From Grifola frondosa (Eukaryota > Basidiomycota > Agaricomycetes > Polyporales > Grifolaceae): DNA of 64,000 nucleotides. Shown in pieces: positions 24,626 to 35,975 of the stretch; position 1 is the first letter of the stretch, and the number at the start of each line of letters is the position of its first letter. The notes below the pieces were generated by a model, which was given only the letters and a program-made list of their open reading frames with translations, was not told the DNA's origin and ran no database searches. The stretch lies in the NCBI GenBank assembly GCA_001683735.1, contig LUGG01000003.1, forward strand, positions 372,001 through 436,000. The letters are read 5' to 3'. Both the position numbers and the translations under genes were made by a program.

Positions 24626-26576
24626 TCAGTGCGCTTCGGGAGTGACTTGATCTGAAGTGATAGTCGCCGCGAATGTGGGTTCGATAATTTGGTCCTGGAA
24701 GAACGTGGTGATCTCGACATTAGGGATGCGGAGTATCAAGGTTTTCCCATGGGACTTAGTCTATCATACCCGGTCAGAAGTCAGGATGGCAACCAGCAAC
24801 GGCGAGACTCACAGCTGTGGTGAGATATCCTGTATAATAGAGGAAAGTCCAGAGCTGGTTACTTGACATATTCTTGAAGCTGTTCAGCAGTGAGAAACGT
24901 GATAGCAAAGTCGATGTGCGAAAAGATACCTGTTATGAGCTATTGTAGTGTCCGGACAGATCTCGATCACTTCATCACTCAGAAGTTCCGCCAACTGAGA
25001 GCGAAAAGTGTCCTGCTGATTCTTAGCCAATATTTGCGACGTGTCATGACCTAAATGGCGTGCATCAGCTTCAGGAAGGGAAGTGTGGCGAAGTGTGGCT
25101 ACCTGATCTGACCCAATATGATCTTAGTTCGTTATTAAGCAAAGCATTGGCGATTGACCACGGGTTGTACAATCGCGTGCCATCTGCGGAGCTATATCCA
25201 TTATACCAAGTACACAGATCATTGAATGCAAATGCGAGTGGCGGCTGCCGGATGTTTGTAAAAAAAAAAAAAGGGGCACAGTTACTACGTGACAAGACGT
25301 ACCATATCTAATGCTGCGCGGCGGCGGGTCTCTTGATCATATTTTTGTCGGGTCTCTTCCTCCGTGAACATACAGGCGTGCGCATACAATTGATCATCAA
25401 GTGTATAGACCTGCATTGAATGATGTCAGCAGACAAAAGGACAACAAAATGAATGTTATTAGCTTGAATGTTATTCAGGCCAGAGAGGAAGCCTGTCTTT
25501 GCCAGATGAAGAATGCCTACGATCAACCCTCCGCATAAGAACCTGTCGTTATCCTGTAGAGCCATTAAAGCAAGCCCGCAAAAGTGAGGGAAAGCTGAAC
25601 CTTCAATACGTGGTGGTATACTTCACGGAAGAACTTATTCACCTGGATAAAATATTGTGAATACGATGTTGAACCACCGAGTACAGGATACGGGGACGCA
25701 CCTCATCGAAGCAGTCCTGCGATACAGCAGATGCAAGAGGAGTGTCGTACTCATCAATCAGAATCATCACCTTGTGACTAAATGCCTTGCACATGATTTC
25801 GGTCAGTCTCCTAAGCGCATCCACACACTCATCATCCTGCAACTGTCTGTGCTTCGCCCGCTTAAAGAAATCAACACTGTAATCGTCCAAAGTATTCTCC
25901 GGCAGCATGGGTACCCATTGGAGTGCATGCGCTATTGCGCGCATGAATTGAATGATAAAAGCAGGCATCGTGGGACCAAACACCGCCTGCACCAACAGAG
26001 TTAGAATATAAAATCGGAACGATCCAAGAGGAGCTATACGTTGAAGTTGACATGAAGAACCGGGAAAGCACCGAAGTATCGCTTGAACAGAGGGTCTTTA
26101 TAGAAGCTAAGTTCTTTAAAACACTCCTCTCGTTCTGCCAGCTTCTTAGAGTTCACATTCTCCAAATAGGATCTGTTATGTATGTGATCACTATGTGAAT
26201 TCACGCAAAACTGATGAACAACTCACCGAAACATTGACAGCAATGTGGTCTTTCCAGAACGTCTGGGTCGGAGAAGAATGTGAATGCCGCCGAGATAGTC
26301 AGCAAGGAAGCATTTAAGAGCATCACTTTTGTCTACAAATTGGTTACCCTGAACTAATGAGAGGAAGTCTGCCGACGTGGAGAGCGACATGTGGTTCAGG
26401 GTCAACAGGAAGGGTAAGCCGCCACAACCCAGATGTTGTGCGACATGTGATATCTTCAGGCAAGGCGGGATGTATAAAGTGTATATAGGGGAAGGACAAA
26501 TAACGGGGACGTCGTCTATTACAACAGGTAATTGAGTTTTTGATGCATTGTCAGCAAAATTAGCTTTGACGCACAC
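24626..26576 (-). CDS. Predicted AAA-ATPase-like domain protein, C-terminal nuclease-like part not seen
   Basis: The protein resembles the 'predicted AAA-ATPase' family (PF09820), usually paired with a PD-(D/E)XK-type DUF1703 domain. Visible motifs are FVDKSDALK, the P-loop RPRRSGKTTLLSMFR, Walker B VMILIDEYDTPLA, LIVGILHLAKTGFLSGLNN, YTLDDQLYA, WYNGYSSADGTRLYNPWSI and a late RIPNVEI. About nine exons follow minus-strand order. The stop at 24626 comes soon after RIPNVEI, so the nuclease-like C-terminal half is absent or lost. The upstream exon opens without an ATG, so the 26576 boundary is only the limit of the open frame. One intron appears to start with GC (ATTCAA|gctaat, near 25462). Such genes are often multi-copy in basidiomycetes and their role is unknown. 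Confidence 0.7.
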
Positions 26577-26660
26577 TTAACCAAAATTACCGTACCATGT
26601 CATCTCGATAAACATAGGCCCCCAAGTCTCAGAGCGTAACAGACAACTCCTCCACTGACC

Positions 26661-27268
26661 TCATAGCTCCGGTTTGGTGTCTAGAGGTAGAGTTGGGTCC
26701 AGGAAACTATGGTTACACTTTGTGCAAACATAGAACAGGATCATGCGTGTTTCTTTCCGTTTGGACTGATCCTGGTACATGACGGCACTACCGAAACACC
26801 ATCAGTCAGCCATTGAAAAACATCACGTAAACTCACTCGTTGTGCCCACAGCTCGGACATGGCATGCTCGCATGAGCCTAAAGAACAAGAATGAATGAAA
26901 CATCGGGAGTCCAGAGACCCATCAGTGAACTTACAAGTGTCGGGTCAGTCATGAGGTCGTTGGTGACACCAACTTGTTCTCTGAAGGCCAGACATCAGCA
27001 AACAAGACGAGAAACATAGACCACGTGGGAGGAGAAACGATACATCAAAGGTTCACCAGCGCGTTGCATCGCCGCCCACTCCTTCGCAGAACAGATGAAC
27101 AACTTACTTTGTCACTGTCAACAAGTCATTCCGGTAGACACACTGATTCTCTCCCATCTCATCGTATGCGCATATGCGACACGCATAGACCATGACACGC
27201 CGCTGCTGGTCGGCCTTGGGGTAGAGCAAATTGTTACATTCCGAGCAGAAGTGAAGTGAGGCCTGCAT
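26661..27268 (-). CDS. rpb9: RNA polymerase II subunit RPB9
   Basis: Small zinc-ribbon subunit of RNA polymerase II that acts in start-site choice, elongation and fidelity. Four exons assemble cleanly. The N-terminal zinc ribbon has FCSECNNLLYPK and YACRICAYDE. Next come CVYRNDLLTVTKEQVGVTND and the linker DLMTDPTL. The C-terminal TFIIS-like ribbon has MPCPSCGHNDAV, YQDQSKRKETRMILFYVC and CTKCNHSF. Eight Cys/His positions are in place. Length, about 120 residues, matches the family. The start at 27268 gives MQASLHFC; a shorter spliced leader exon upstream is possible. The frame is intact. Confidence 0.93.
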
Positions 27269-27548
27269 TTGTCAGCACATTTGGTTTGGCAGCGATGCGA
27301 GTGAGAACCACCAGCAGAATCACAAATGCTGTCAGTTAGGGTGAACTCATGAAGAGTAGCTGTGAATACATGCCATGCGCCAGTCTGTATATCGAGGTCG
27401 TGGTCGTTGACCACAAAGTGTTTTAGCGCTGAAGTGGCTGAACGCCTTGTTTAAAGCCACCAGCACGTACGGCCACCTGTATGGCCCCATTTGAGTTGGC
27501 TATCCTCTAAAGTATACCACTGTCTATGCAAGGAACTCTGGGGGTGTT
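27269..27548. promoter_or_regulatory. Divergent promoter between rpb9 and smp3
   Basis: The two start codons lie about 280 bases apart and point away from each other, so this interval must hold both promoters. No TATA box is obvious. Confidence 0.5.
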
Positions 27549-29571
27549 ATGTCACAAGAAGAATCTAGCGACGTTTCGCTCAAATATGTTTACTGTGGTC
27601 TTCTAACTCTGCGGGCATTCTTTGCGCTGTTCGGGACTGGCTACATTCATCCTGATGAATACTTCCAGAACGGAGAGGTTACAGCAGGTCGGTGACATGC
27701 GAAATAGATGCTTGAGATTTTAATGGGGTTGCAGGCCAGATACTGGGCCTCCATACCCTGCGAACATGGGAATGGAATCCTGCTTTCCCTTGTCGTTCTA
27801 TCATCCCCCCGTGGCTGACCACCGGACTCCCATTCATGTTTGCACAATGCGCACTGGGAGGCGAGTAGATAACTTACATGCTGTGTGCCCAAAGCCACTT
27901 GACGACCGTATATGGTACAGAGACATTGGTCTCGCCAGAAGTTGTCTTTCGTGTCGAGCGCATTGCATTCCTCTGCTTGTCTTTAATCCTAGGTAAGGCG
28001 CAGCATTTTCGATTCATCAATCACTGCATGGTATATTGCAGACTACTCTGTATATCGTTTGGTCCCAACGCCGTCGGCACGAATATATGCTCTCGTTCTG
28101 TTGGCGTCCTCATACATCGTGCATACCTTTCAAACACGACCATTTTCCAACTCCATCGAAGCAGTTCTTTTCGCAATTTTCCTGGTTACATTTCAAAACG
28201 TTGTCTCCCCAGAAAAACGATCAAGCGCTAGAGTAGTGAGTAAAACAATGCTTCAACCGTAATTCGACTAATCGCTGAACTGCTAGTCAATAAAAGGGAT
28301 ACTGAGCTTGACCTATCTTGCATTTTTACTCGCATTTGGAATCTACACACGGCTTACATTTATTGCATTCGCCCTCCCTGTGGTCCTCGAAACCCTAAAA
28401 TGGACCGTGCGTCGCGCAACGCAGCGAGCAGATGGATTCTCGGTCTTCGCATGGGGCCGGTTGGTAACCATCCCTCTAACCGTAGCCATTCTCACCGTCT
28501 TGTGCATGGCCCTCGTCGACACCGCTTATTTCCGCGGCGAGTACTCGGCGTTTGTCGTGACCCCGTTGAACTTCCTGCTGTACAATCTCTCTCTTAGCAA
28601 CCTTGAAGAACACGGGCTCCATCCGCGGTGGCTTCATGGCGTCGTCAACATGCCCATGATATTGGGTCCCGGCCTGCTCTACTATGCGGTGCTAGCTGGG
28701 CTCGGAATCCTGAAATTGTCTTCCAAGAAGCAGACAAAAGCGAGGCTAGGCGTGGCAGAAATTCTAAAGAGGAGTACGTCGATCACCGTCCGCTTGTTGG
28801 AGGTTATTTATCATCGTTTCTCAGCGTGCTTCTACACCATCTTCGCCGCACCTGCCATCCTCTCCGTGCAGCCGCACCAAGAGCCACGCTTCCTGATACC
28901 ACTACTCGTTCCCGCGGTCGTTCTCGTATCCCTAGACGGCCGGATTCTGCGCGCAGGAAAGTTATTTTGGGTAAGCTACCGACTGCGATTAGGTCTTCTC
29001 TTCTTTTGCGCATGCTGACTGCTCGCTCCCAAGGTCTCGTGGATAGTCGCGAATGTCTTCCTCATGATCCTCTTTGGGGTGCTCCACCAGGGTGGCGTCG
29101 TGCCCTCGTTGTTCCGTCTGCACGACCGTATACGTGCAAGAGGGCCTGACGGCCAATTTGCTACCTTGAATATCGTCTACTGGAAGACATATATGCCTCC
29201 CAGACATCTACTCGCCGTCCCCGAGAAACGTGCGCAGATGCTCTTTTCTCACCCCATATTTATACTGAGTTTGCCGTTCGCAAACAGACTTCTTATCGGG
29301 CCGAATCACATTCGCTGACCTCGCAGGGACATCCCTGGAATCGTTCGCGGAGCACCTGCTCTCCCACTCCGATACCGATAACACCGTCCTCGTGGCGCCG
29401 TTCTACGCCGTCCCGCCCCAATTACAGAGATGCTTCGTCGAGCAAACGCGCGTGTTCCCTCACCTCGACCTTGATCACATCGGGGAGACTGTGGAGTTGG
29501 GATGGAGGGACGGCTTGAGTCTCGGCATCTTCGATGTGGATGTTGAGTGTGTGCGGGAGAGAGCTGTATGA
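27549..29571 (+). CDS. smp3: GPI mannosyltransferase 4 (SMP3/PIG-Z)
   Basis: ER membrane enzyme of the PIG-B/SMP3/ALG9/ALG12 family that adds the fourth mannose to the GPI-anchor precursor using dolichol-phosphate-mannose. The lumenal motif GYIHPDEYFQ, with the family HPDE-type signature, lies near the N-terminus, followed by TWEWNPAFPCRSIIPPWLT. Further on are GIYTRLTFIAF and HQEPRFLIPL, both family hallmarks, within many hydrophobic segments. Exons fit at 27549-27688, 27735-27860, 27921-27992, 28042-28235, 28287-28970, 29034-29229 and 29327-29571. The second intron (27861-27920) has a GC donor, GGAG|gcgagt; with it the frame runs on without a stop. Intact otherwise. Confidence 0.9.
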
Positions 29572-29959
29572 TAAAAGGTGCCGGAGAATAAGACGGCATT
29601 GCCAAAATACGAAGCGTCAGGACATGATCGGGCGTCATATGTGCGCACGCAAGTTCAAGCTCAAGCTTCAAGGTTTAGAACGGTCTCTGCGGCGCAGGCT
29701 GTCCAGTGTCCTATGACTGCGACATCTAATTCCTGCGGCGGATATCACAACAGCGACGGAGGATTTACACGTAAACTGAATAGATTCTGGAAGAGAAGTG
29801 TACAAGAGCTATGCGATTGACATGTACAGTGTACAGATACAGTTACAGGTATTGCGATTTACGAACGAGTTCAAATTCTTCAGATACACTATGATGGCAT
29901 AGTTGAACAATTACTTCTCTATCCCGCCGCAAGAGAAGACCAAGAATGAATAAATTAGG
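29572..29959. other. convergent spacer, no feature seen
   Basis: Lies between the 3' ends of smp3 and the small minus-strand gene. No gene or clear repeat. Confidence 0.5.
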
Positions 29960-30543
29960 TTAAAGGGATTTGGTAGAAGAGGTCTAGCACGAAAATATTA
30001 GCAAACTTAGGGAGGGACGGCGTCACATTGACACTTACATCGGCGTCAGACATGACGGGGATGCTGATGGGAGGAGAGGTAGAGACAGCGGAAGACGTGC
30101 GCGCAATCGCAGACAGGTCAATTTCTGCGTGCAACAACACATCCTTGAGCATCGGTGCAGTATCTAGGCGTGGAGACAAACTTACCGCCGGACTTCAAAG
30201 CTTTCTTCCTGAACTCCCTTGCGTTTTGCCTGTCTTCCTCGGTCACGGAGCTTGCTCTACGCTCGACTGGAGCAGGCCGGGGTTCAGACTCCGAACGCAC
30301 TCCTAAATACGACCGGTTAGTATATCTATGCGACAAAAGGCTGAAGGCACAAACCTGCGACTTCTTCGACGTCAACTTCCTCGTCAAACTCCGCGGCATC
30401 CTCGAGCTCACGCTCATCAGCGAGGGAGCCCCAGTTGTGGGGGCCGGCACCGTTCTTGGGGTATGCTTGTCCATGCCAGTCTTGGATTCCGCGCGGTCCT
30501 TGATGATGGCGCGGGGGAAGGATGCACGGGCAGTACGAGTCAT
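29960..30543 (-). CDS. Small conserved fungal protein, Stm1/HABP4-like motif
   Basis: Four exons give about 130 residues: an N-terminal block ending KNGAGPHNWGSLADERE, an acidic stretch (EEVDVEEVA), then ASSVTEEDRQNAREFRKKAL and the C-terminal IDLSAIARTSSAVSTSPP. The GPHNWGS-type motif resembles the mRNA-binding Stm1/HABP4 family, but the match is short, so the role is inferred only weakly. One base is missing in the C run of exon 1 (plus-strand G run 30458-30461): with it restored, DKHTPKNGAGPHNWG reads through. The last exon is only 24 nt. The start at 30543 is the first ATG in frame. Confidence 0.75.
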
Positions 30544-31088
30544 GATTTGGGTTATGACAACGGAGGAGAGAGTGGTTGTATATGTTTGTGTGGGATGAAT
30601 GGGTGTGTGAATGTGGGATTGATGGCTGGGGTAGGCTTATATAGTGCGTCAGCGCAGCGCCACTGCCGTTCAGGGATTCGCTCGCGTGACCTTCGCATAA
30701 AAGGCGTTTTGCATTAGCTTCCAGCCATTTCGAGCCGTTTCGAGTCTAGGTGTTTGCTTCTCGTGATATTCTCATAAATACGTGGTTGCTATGTTTTTGC
30801 GTGAGAATATGACCTTCACATCCTTCTGGGCTGGTATGCAGTCCTCGGCGTTGGGCACGGCGGTAGGCCCAGGTGTGTCGGAGTAGTCGAGGTCCAAATG
30901 ACCTATGCGGGGAAGCGTGGGAATCCGCTGGAAATTGCCGATGTTCCTAGAACGCGGACTCTGAACTTAACTGAAGTGGTTCGGTTCCATCACGAACCGG
31001 TTCGGAAGGTCTTCTCCATCATGCATCATGGGGTCTCCTCGATGGCAACAACTTCCATTCCTTGACCAGCTTAAAGTTAGCTGCGACC
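30544..31088. other. divergent upstream region, no feature seen
   Basis: Shared 5' region between the small gene and the 5-phosphatase gene. No TATA box or RNA gene noticed. Confidence 0.5.
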
Positions 31089-34000
31089 ATGTCTCGCCCT
31101 TTGGATAGTATTTTACAAGATATCCTACTGCCATCTGAGGAGGTCAAAGTTGCAATTGAGGCGAGGGCGCCAGACACCGATTCTGACCTCACCGGATTGG
31201 ACGCCCATTTCAGCCACGATGCGGGACCAGAGTCCCCGAGGAAGAAGATATTGGCTGTGGTTTCTCATGTGCACCCTGCTCGTGGTCAAGAACAGGGATG
31301 GTGAGTCTCGGGATCCAGTTTCGTTGAATGCAGAAGCACATTGTGCTCGTCATGTGCCATAAATGGCTTCCAACGCCGTGTGAGCTTTTGGCGTCTTGCA
31401 ATGCATCATAATGCAATTCGTGTCGCATAAACAGGTGCACTCATTACGAGATGGGACTCGTCAGCATACACGTCTCTGAGTGAAACCAACGAAACAATAC
31501 TGACCCATGATCTTAGTGTTTTTGTTTTTCACCCGAAACCTTCACAAGTCCAATCGACCTCAGATGATTATGTCGTAGAACATGTTTTCCCAGTATTTGG
31601 CGACTTCTCAATCTCGATGTCGCAGCCCCGGCGGAGCACGATGGATCTCCGTTCGGCTTCAGCAGGAAATGTATCAATCCTTAACCAACCAAGAACAGGT
31701 ACGTATACGTAGATCCCGTCATCCACATTGCAGGATGCAACTGATAAGCTAGTTTGTTCTGACTTCCTTTTTCTCCAACAGAGTTAACCCTTACTATCAA
31801 GCCGGGTCACGATCCAGCAGTGGAGCCGATATCTCTGCTAACCAACGACATCCAAGGTCTGCGCTCTGTGCTTGCAGAATGCAAACGTCTGAAAAATGTT
31901 TATGGTGTGTAATATTCCTCCCCGAGAGTCTATGCTCCATATAATTCAGAGCATGGTTACCTGCGGCCCTGTGAGTCTCAGTAGGCTTTCGGCTAGTTTG
32001 TAGCCCTGGACAATCTACGTTGAACCTACCGGGTTCAGATAATGCTCGCTTGTAAATTGGCATATAAAATTTATAGTTCTGCAGTGATTTACAACGCCAT
32101 GGATCACTGTATGCTATTGAATATAGCTTCAAGACTGACATGTGTCATTATTTTGCTGATTTTACGATATTCATCAGATACGCAAGACGAACCCGACTTC
32201 GAGCCCTTCGCCTGGGTAGCGCCATATGTCATGGATGGAAGCTTGCCGCTGTTGCGTGAGTTTCTTCCCGTTCAATTATCCTGCCCTTTTGCGATCTAAA
32301 TAATGAAGACTTGGTTTATCTTAAGTATCGCCTATCCCACCTGACCTGCGACAACTTCACAAACCGCTACATTCTTTGCTATCTCCAGCAAGTGCCGGCA
32401 TGTCGGGTGACGATGCTTTTGATATTGCGATGATCCGCGAAGACTGGATGCGCAGGAAAGTTAGAGAAAATCTAGCCTCTACAGGCTGCAAGTTCGAACA
32501 GCTGAAGTATGTAGAGTCCACACTCGTGACTTCGGTATCCGGAGTGACGGTGGTCTACACAGGATTCGTGTAGGGACGTTCAACGTCAACGGCAAATTCC
32601 CTTCGCAGGACCTATCAGCGTGGTTAGGTCATCATTCAAGCATTGCAAAGCTCATTCCGCCTCTTAAAGAGATGTCGCCGTTGTCCCTCCGTGAGGTAGT
32701 GACCGGTCCGCCTAATGAAATCGCTGGTTAGTTGTGTTGTTATTTTCTATTGCATCGTATCCGCTCACATACCTCTAATGAAGCGTTGCAAGGGAAGGCT
32801 AGTGCGGATGCTGCTTCCTTGAGTATTAATACCTCGAGTACAATCATAGCATCCACAACACAGAATGCGTCACGTTCGTCTATACCCATATCCCAACCAG
32901 ATGCCCCAGACGTAATTGAAGATACCACTGATCCTGATCTCATCGTGCTCGCTTTCCAAGAGCTCGACCTGTCTGCAGAGGCCCTGTTGTACTCTACGAA
33001 GACCATGCGGGAAGACGCATGGTGCGTTGCCGCATTTGCGGGTCTCGGCGAGAAGGCAGTCATGTACGAGAAAGTGAAATTTTCGATACTCTTCGTATTA
33101 TTGTGACCGGTTCCGCTGAACTTGAGTACATTTGACAGCTCGTCTCGAAACAACTTGTCGGCATGTTGTTGGTCGTCATCGCCAAGAAGCGGCTGAAGTC
33201 TTGCTTCAATGATATCAAAAGTGCCTCGGTCGGGGCAGGTATCATGGGAATCATGGTACTTTCTGACCGTACTTTCATTCAACCATCTTCTCATGCTCTA
33301 TTTATCTTGGCACGAAGGGTAACAAAGGCGCCACAGCGCTGCGACTGCAATTCACGCCAAGCCTGTTTCCTTCCTCCGAAGCATCAGCCGCTCGGCCAAT
33401 CTCGCTGACCTTCGTAAATTCTCACCTAGCAGCATTTGACGAGATGTTCGAGAAGCGCAACCTGGACTTCCATGACTTGTCGAAGAGGTTAATTTTCGAC
33501 TCCGGGATCCCCCTCGAGGATCCCTCCAGCCCCGGAGCGCTCTACGCCCCGGCGACGGTGCCGCTCAACGTGTATGAAACGGACGCATTGTTCTGGATGG
33601 TGCGTGCTCGCTCCCTTCGTTAACGCTGAAGCGCTTGAGTTGAACGCTCAAACCCCTTCTTTTATGTTGTGGTTGCGCTCGTAACGTGGCAGGGCGGTGA
33701 GTCATCGCCAATTATTGGCATATCCTCCTAGGCACTTCCCCTGAACGCTGTGCGCATGTGCTGGCAGATTTAAACTACCGGATCAACCTCCCTGATGCGG
33801 ATGTACGGAGCTTACTCACTCCCGCGTCTTCTCCCGCTCTCCGGGCGGAAAATATCCGCGTGCTGCGAAGATATGATCAGGTCTGGTGGCGCATCGCGCT
33901 TTTTATGCACGCGACGGGCTGCGCTGACGATGATGTGCCGCGCAGTTGATGTATGCGATGCGACACGGGCGGGCTTTTGAGGGCTTCATGGAACATCCCG

Positions 34001-35975
34001 TCTCCTACCCGCCGTGCGTTCGTCGTCCATCATGTTTCGAGCTCCGCGGAGATCACCCGATCTAACTGTGTATCCAACTTACTTTGTGATCAGCTCGTAC
34101 CGATTCGGCGCCGGCGCGCTGTCCGACAGTCAAGGTTATGACACGAAGTCTGTGTTCTGCCGTGTGCCGGATTTATTACCACTCCTCACATGTTGCCCAG
34201 ACGGAAACCGGCTTGGACAGATAGGATCTTATACATGGTCGCGGACTCCGTGTCCGTTAAACAGCTTGAGTATACTAGCCATTCGGAGATCACGATGAGC
34301 GACCACCGACCCGTGTCCGCCGAATTCGATGTGAAAGTGCGTACGGCGGTTCCATGTGCGCGTGATCCACCCCGGAGCGCATTTAATGCCCGTTATCCAG
34401 ATCCCGGCGGTTGATGATGCAAGATACGAAACCTTCGTGCAGCGCATTTGGCGGGACGTCGCCGAGTTTGAGAACTCTGACGAACGGCCGAATATCAAGA
34501 TCAGTGACTCGATCGTTGAGTTCGGGAAGATATCGTTCGTGTGTTTCTTCTAGGTTTTCGGTCTGATCGTTTCTAAATATTTTTCAGGTATAATCAATGT
34601 GTGTCAAGGACTATAGAGCTGGAAAACATCGGAAAGGTGCGATGACACCTGTTGTTTTTGCTTGGCTTGATGTCACTCAATTTTTTAGGTTCCGTGCGCT
34701 TTTCGATTCGTCTCACCTGCGCCGGGGACACCTATTTGTAAGTGGCTTTTGCCATGTGTGCCACATTGATCATTGTGTAACACGGAGCTTCAGGTCCTGA
34801 GTGGCTCAAAATAGAGCGAATGACTGTAAGCTGCGAACTTCGTGGAGACGATTTTGGCTTAGGAGTTTAATTCGTGCAGGGCCTCGTTTTGCCTGGAGAG
34901 AAGATTATCATATCGCTTTCGGCATTAGTAGAGAACGCTACGGCTGCACGTCTCAATCTTGCACAGACGCACCTCGAGGACACCCTTGTCCTGCACACAG
35001 CGCTCGGTCGAGACCATTTCATTTCTATAACTGGCGATTACCGTGCGTTCTCTTTCTGGACCAGTCCGAGCAATCATTTTCTAACTGTTCGGTTCCTTTA
35101 GAGCGCACATGCTTTGCTACTAGCCTCGCCTGGCTTGTACGACTTCCAGGTCCTGTACGTACGTTGAAGAGCCAGGATGATCTACTTCCGGAAGGTCGCG
35201 CAATCAACGCGCCCAGGGAGATCATGAAGCTAGTTAATTGGCTCATGAGTAATGCCACTGACGTTGTGAGCGCTCTGTCATTATTTCTACAGAACTAGAA
35301 CTAACTTCGAGTACAGACAGGTCTTTTTGTCACAAAGGGCGAGGACGAACTGGTCACTCAAATACGGGAGGTCAGTAGATTTTTTGAAATTGTTTCATGC
35401 CAATAATATCATCTCCAGTGCCTAGATACAGGAGCAGAATTCGTGTTCGGGTGCTCGGAAACGGAACCGCGTGTTGCCTGGGCGGTTGCGGATACCCTTG
35501 TCCGACTTCTAGAATCGTTATCCGAACCCGTCGTCCCAGCGTCATTGCACGCAAGGTGTATCCAGATGACTAGTAGGGATGAAGCTTTTGAGGTAAGTTG
35601 GACCCACTGTACGAACATTTTTCGTCTTGTGTGACCGGTAGTACAGCTACTGGACGCCTTTCCGACTATCACCGTGAATGTAGGTCCGTTGTCAAGGGAG
35701 ACCTCAAACGCTGACGCCGCTCTAGGTCTGGATTTCAATTACTGCATTTCTACACTTCATTGGACAGCAACAGTCCTCTGAGTTAGATACGGAGCAGCTC
35801 GGTGCGTGAATTGTTTAAGGTGACGCAAAGGGTCCTGACGGTGTTTTACCGCAACTCCCCGCGTTGCGCGATAGTGGCTATTTTCACAGCGGTCCTCCTC
35901 CGCGATGACGAAATCACAGCCACGCCTGTCTCCGTCGTGGGCAAACGCAATTACCTGCGGTATTTTCTTAGTTGA
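31089..35975 (+). CDS. Inositol polyphosphate 5-phosphatase, OCRL/INPP5B-like, with ASH and RhoGAP-like regions
   Basis: A large phosphoinositide 5-phosphatase of about 20 exons. The N-terminal part (to about 32150) probably includes a PH-like region. The catalytic domain shows VGTFNVNGK, VLAFQELDL, GNKGATALRL, FVNSHLAAFDEM, WMGDLNYR, KPAWTDRIL and SDHRPVSAEF, all the residues expected for the apurinic-endonuclease-like fold. A C-terminal ASH domain (FGKIS to the TLVLHTALGRDHF region) and a RhoGAP-like domain (LPGPVR, NAPREIMKLVNWL, HARCIQM, AVLLRDD) follow. The motif WMGDLNYR needs a 4-nt exon, GGCG, at 33693-33696. The join of exon 1 to exon 2 near 31270-31434 has two possible donors. Such enzymes act on PI(4,5)P2 in endocytic and Golgi membranes. 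Confidence 0.9.

Noticed and set aside
25260..25272. A 13-base A run as a retroposed poly(A) tail
   Set aside because: On the coding (minus) strand it is a T run directly before a splice acceptor, so it is best read as the polypyrimidine tract of the intron.
27865..27894. A 30-nt GT-AG intron in smp3
   Set aside because: Too short for a spliceosomal intron in this group, and a 60-nt GC-AG intron fits the protein family better.
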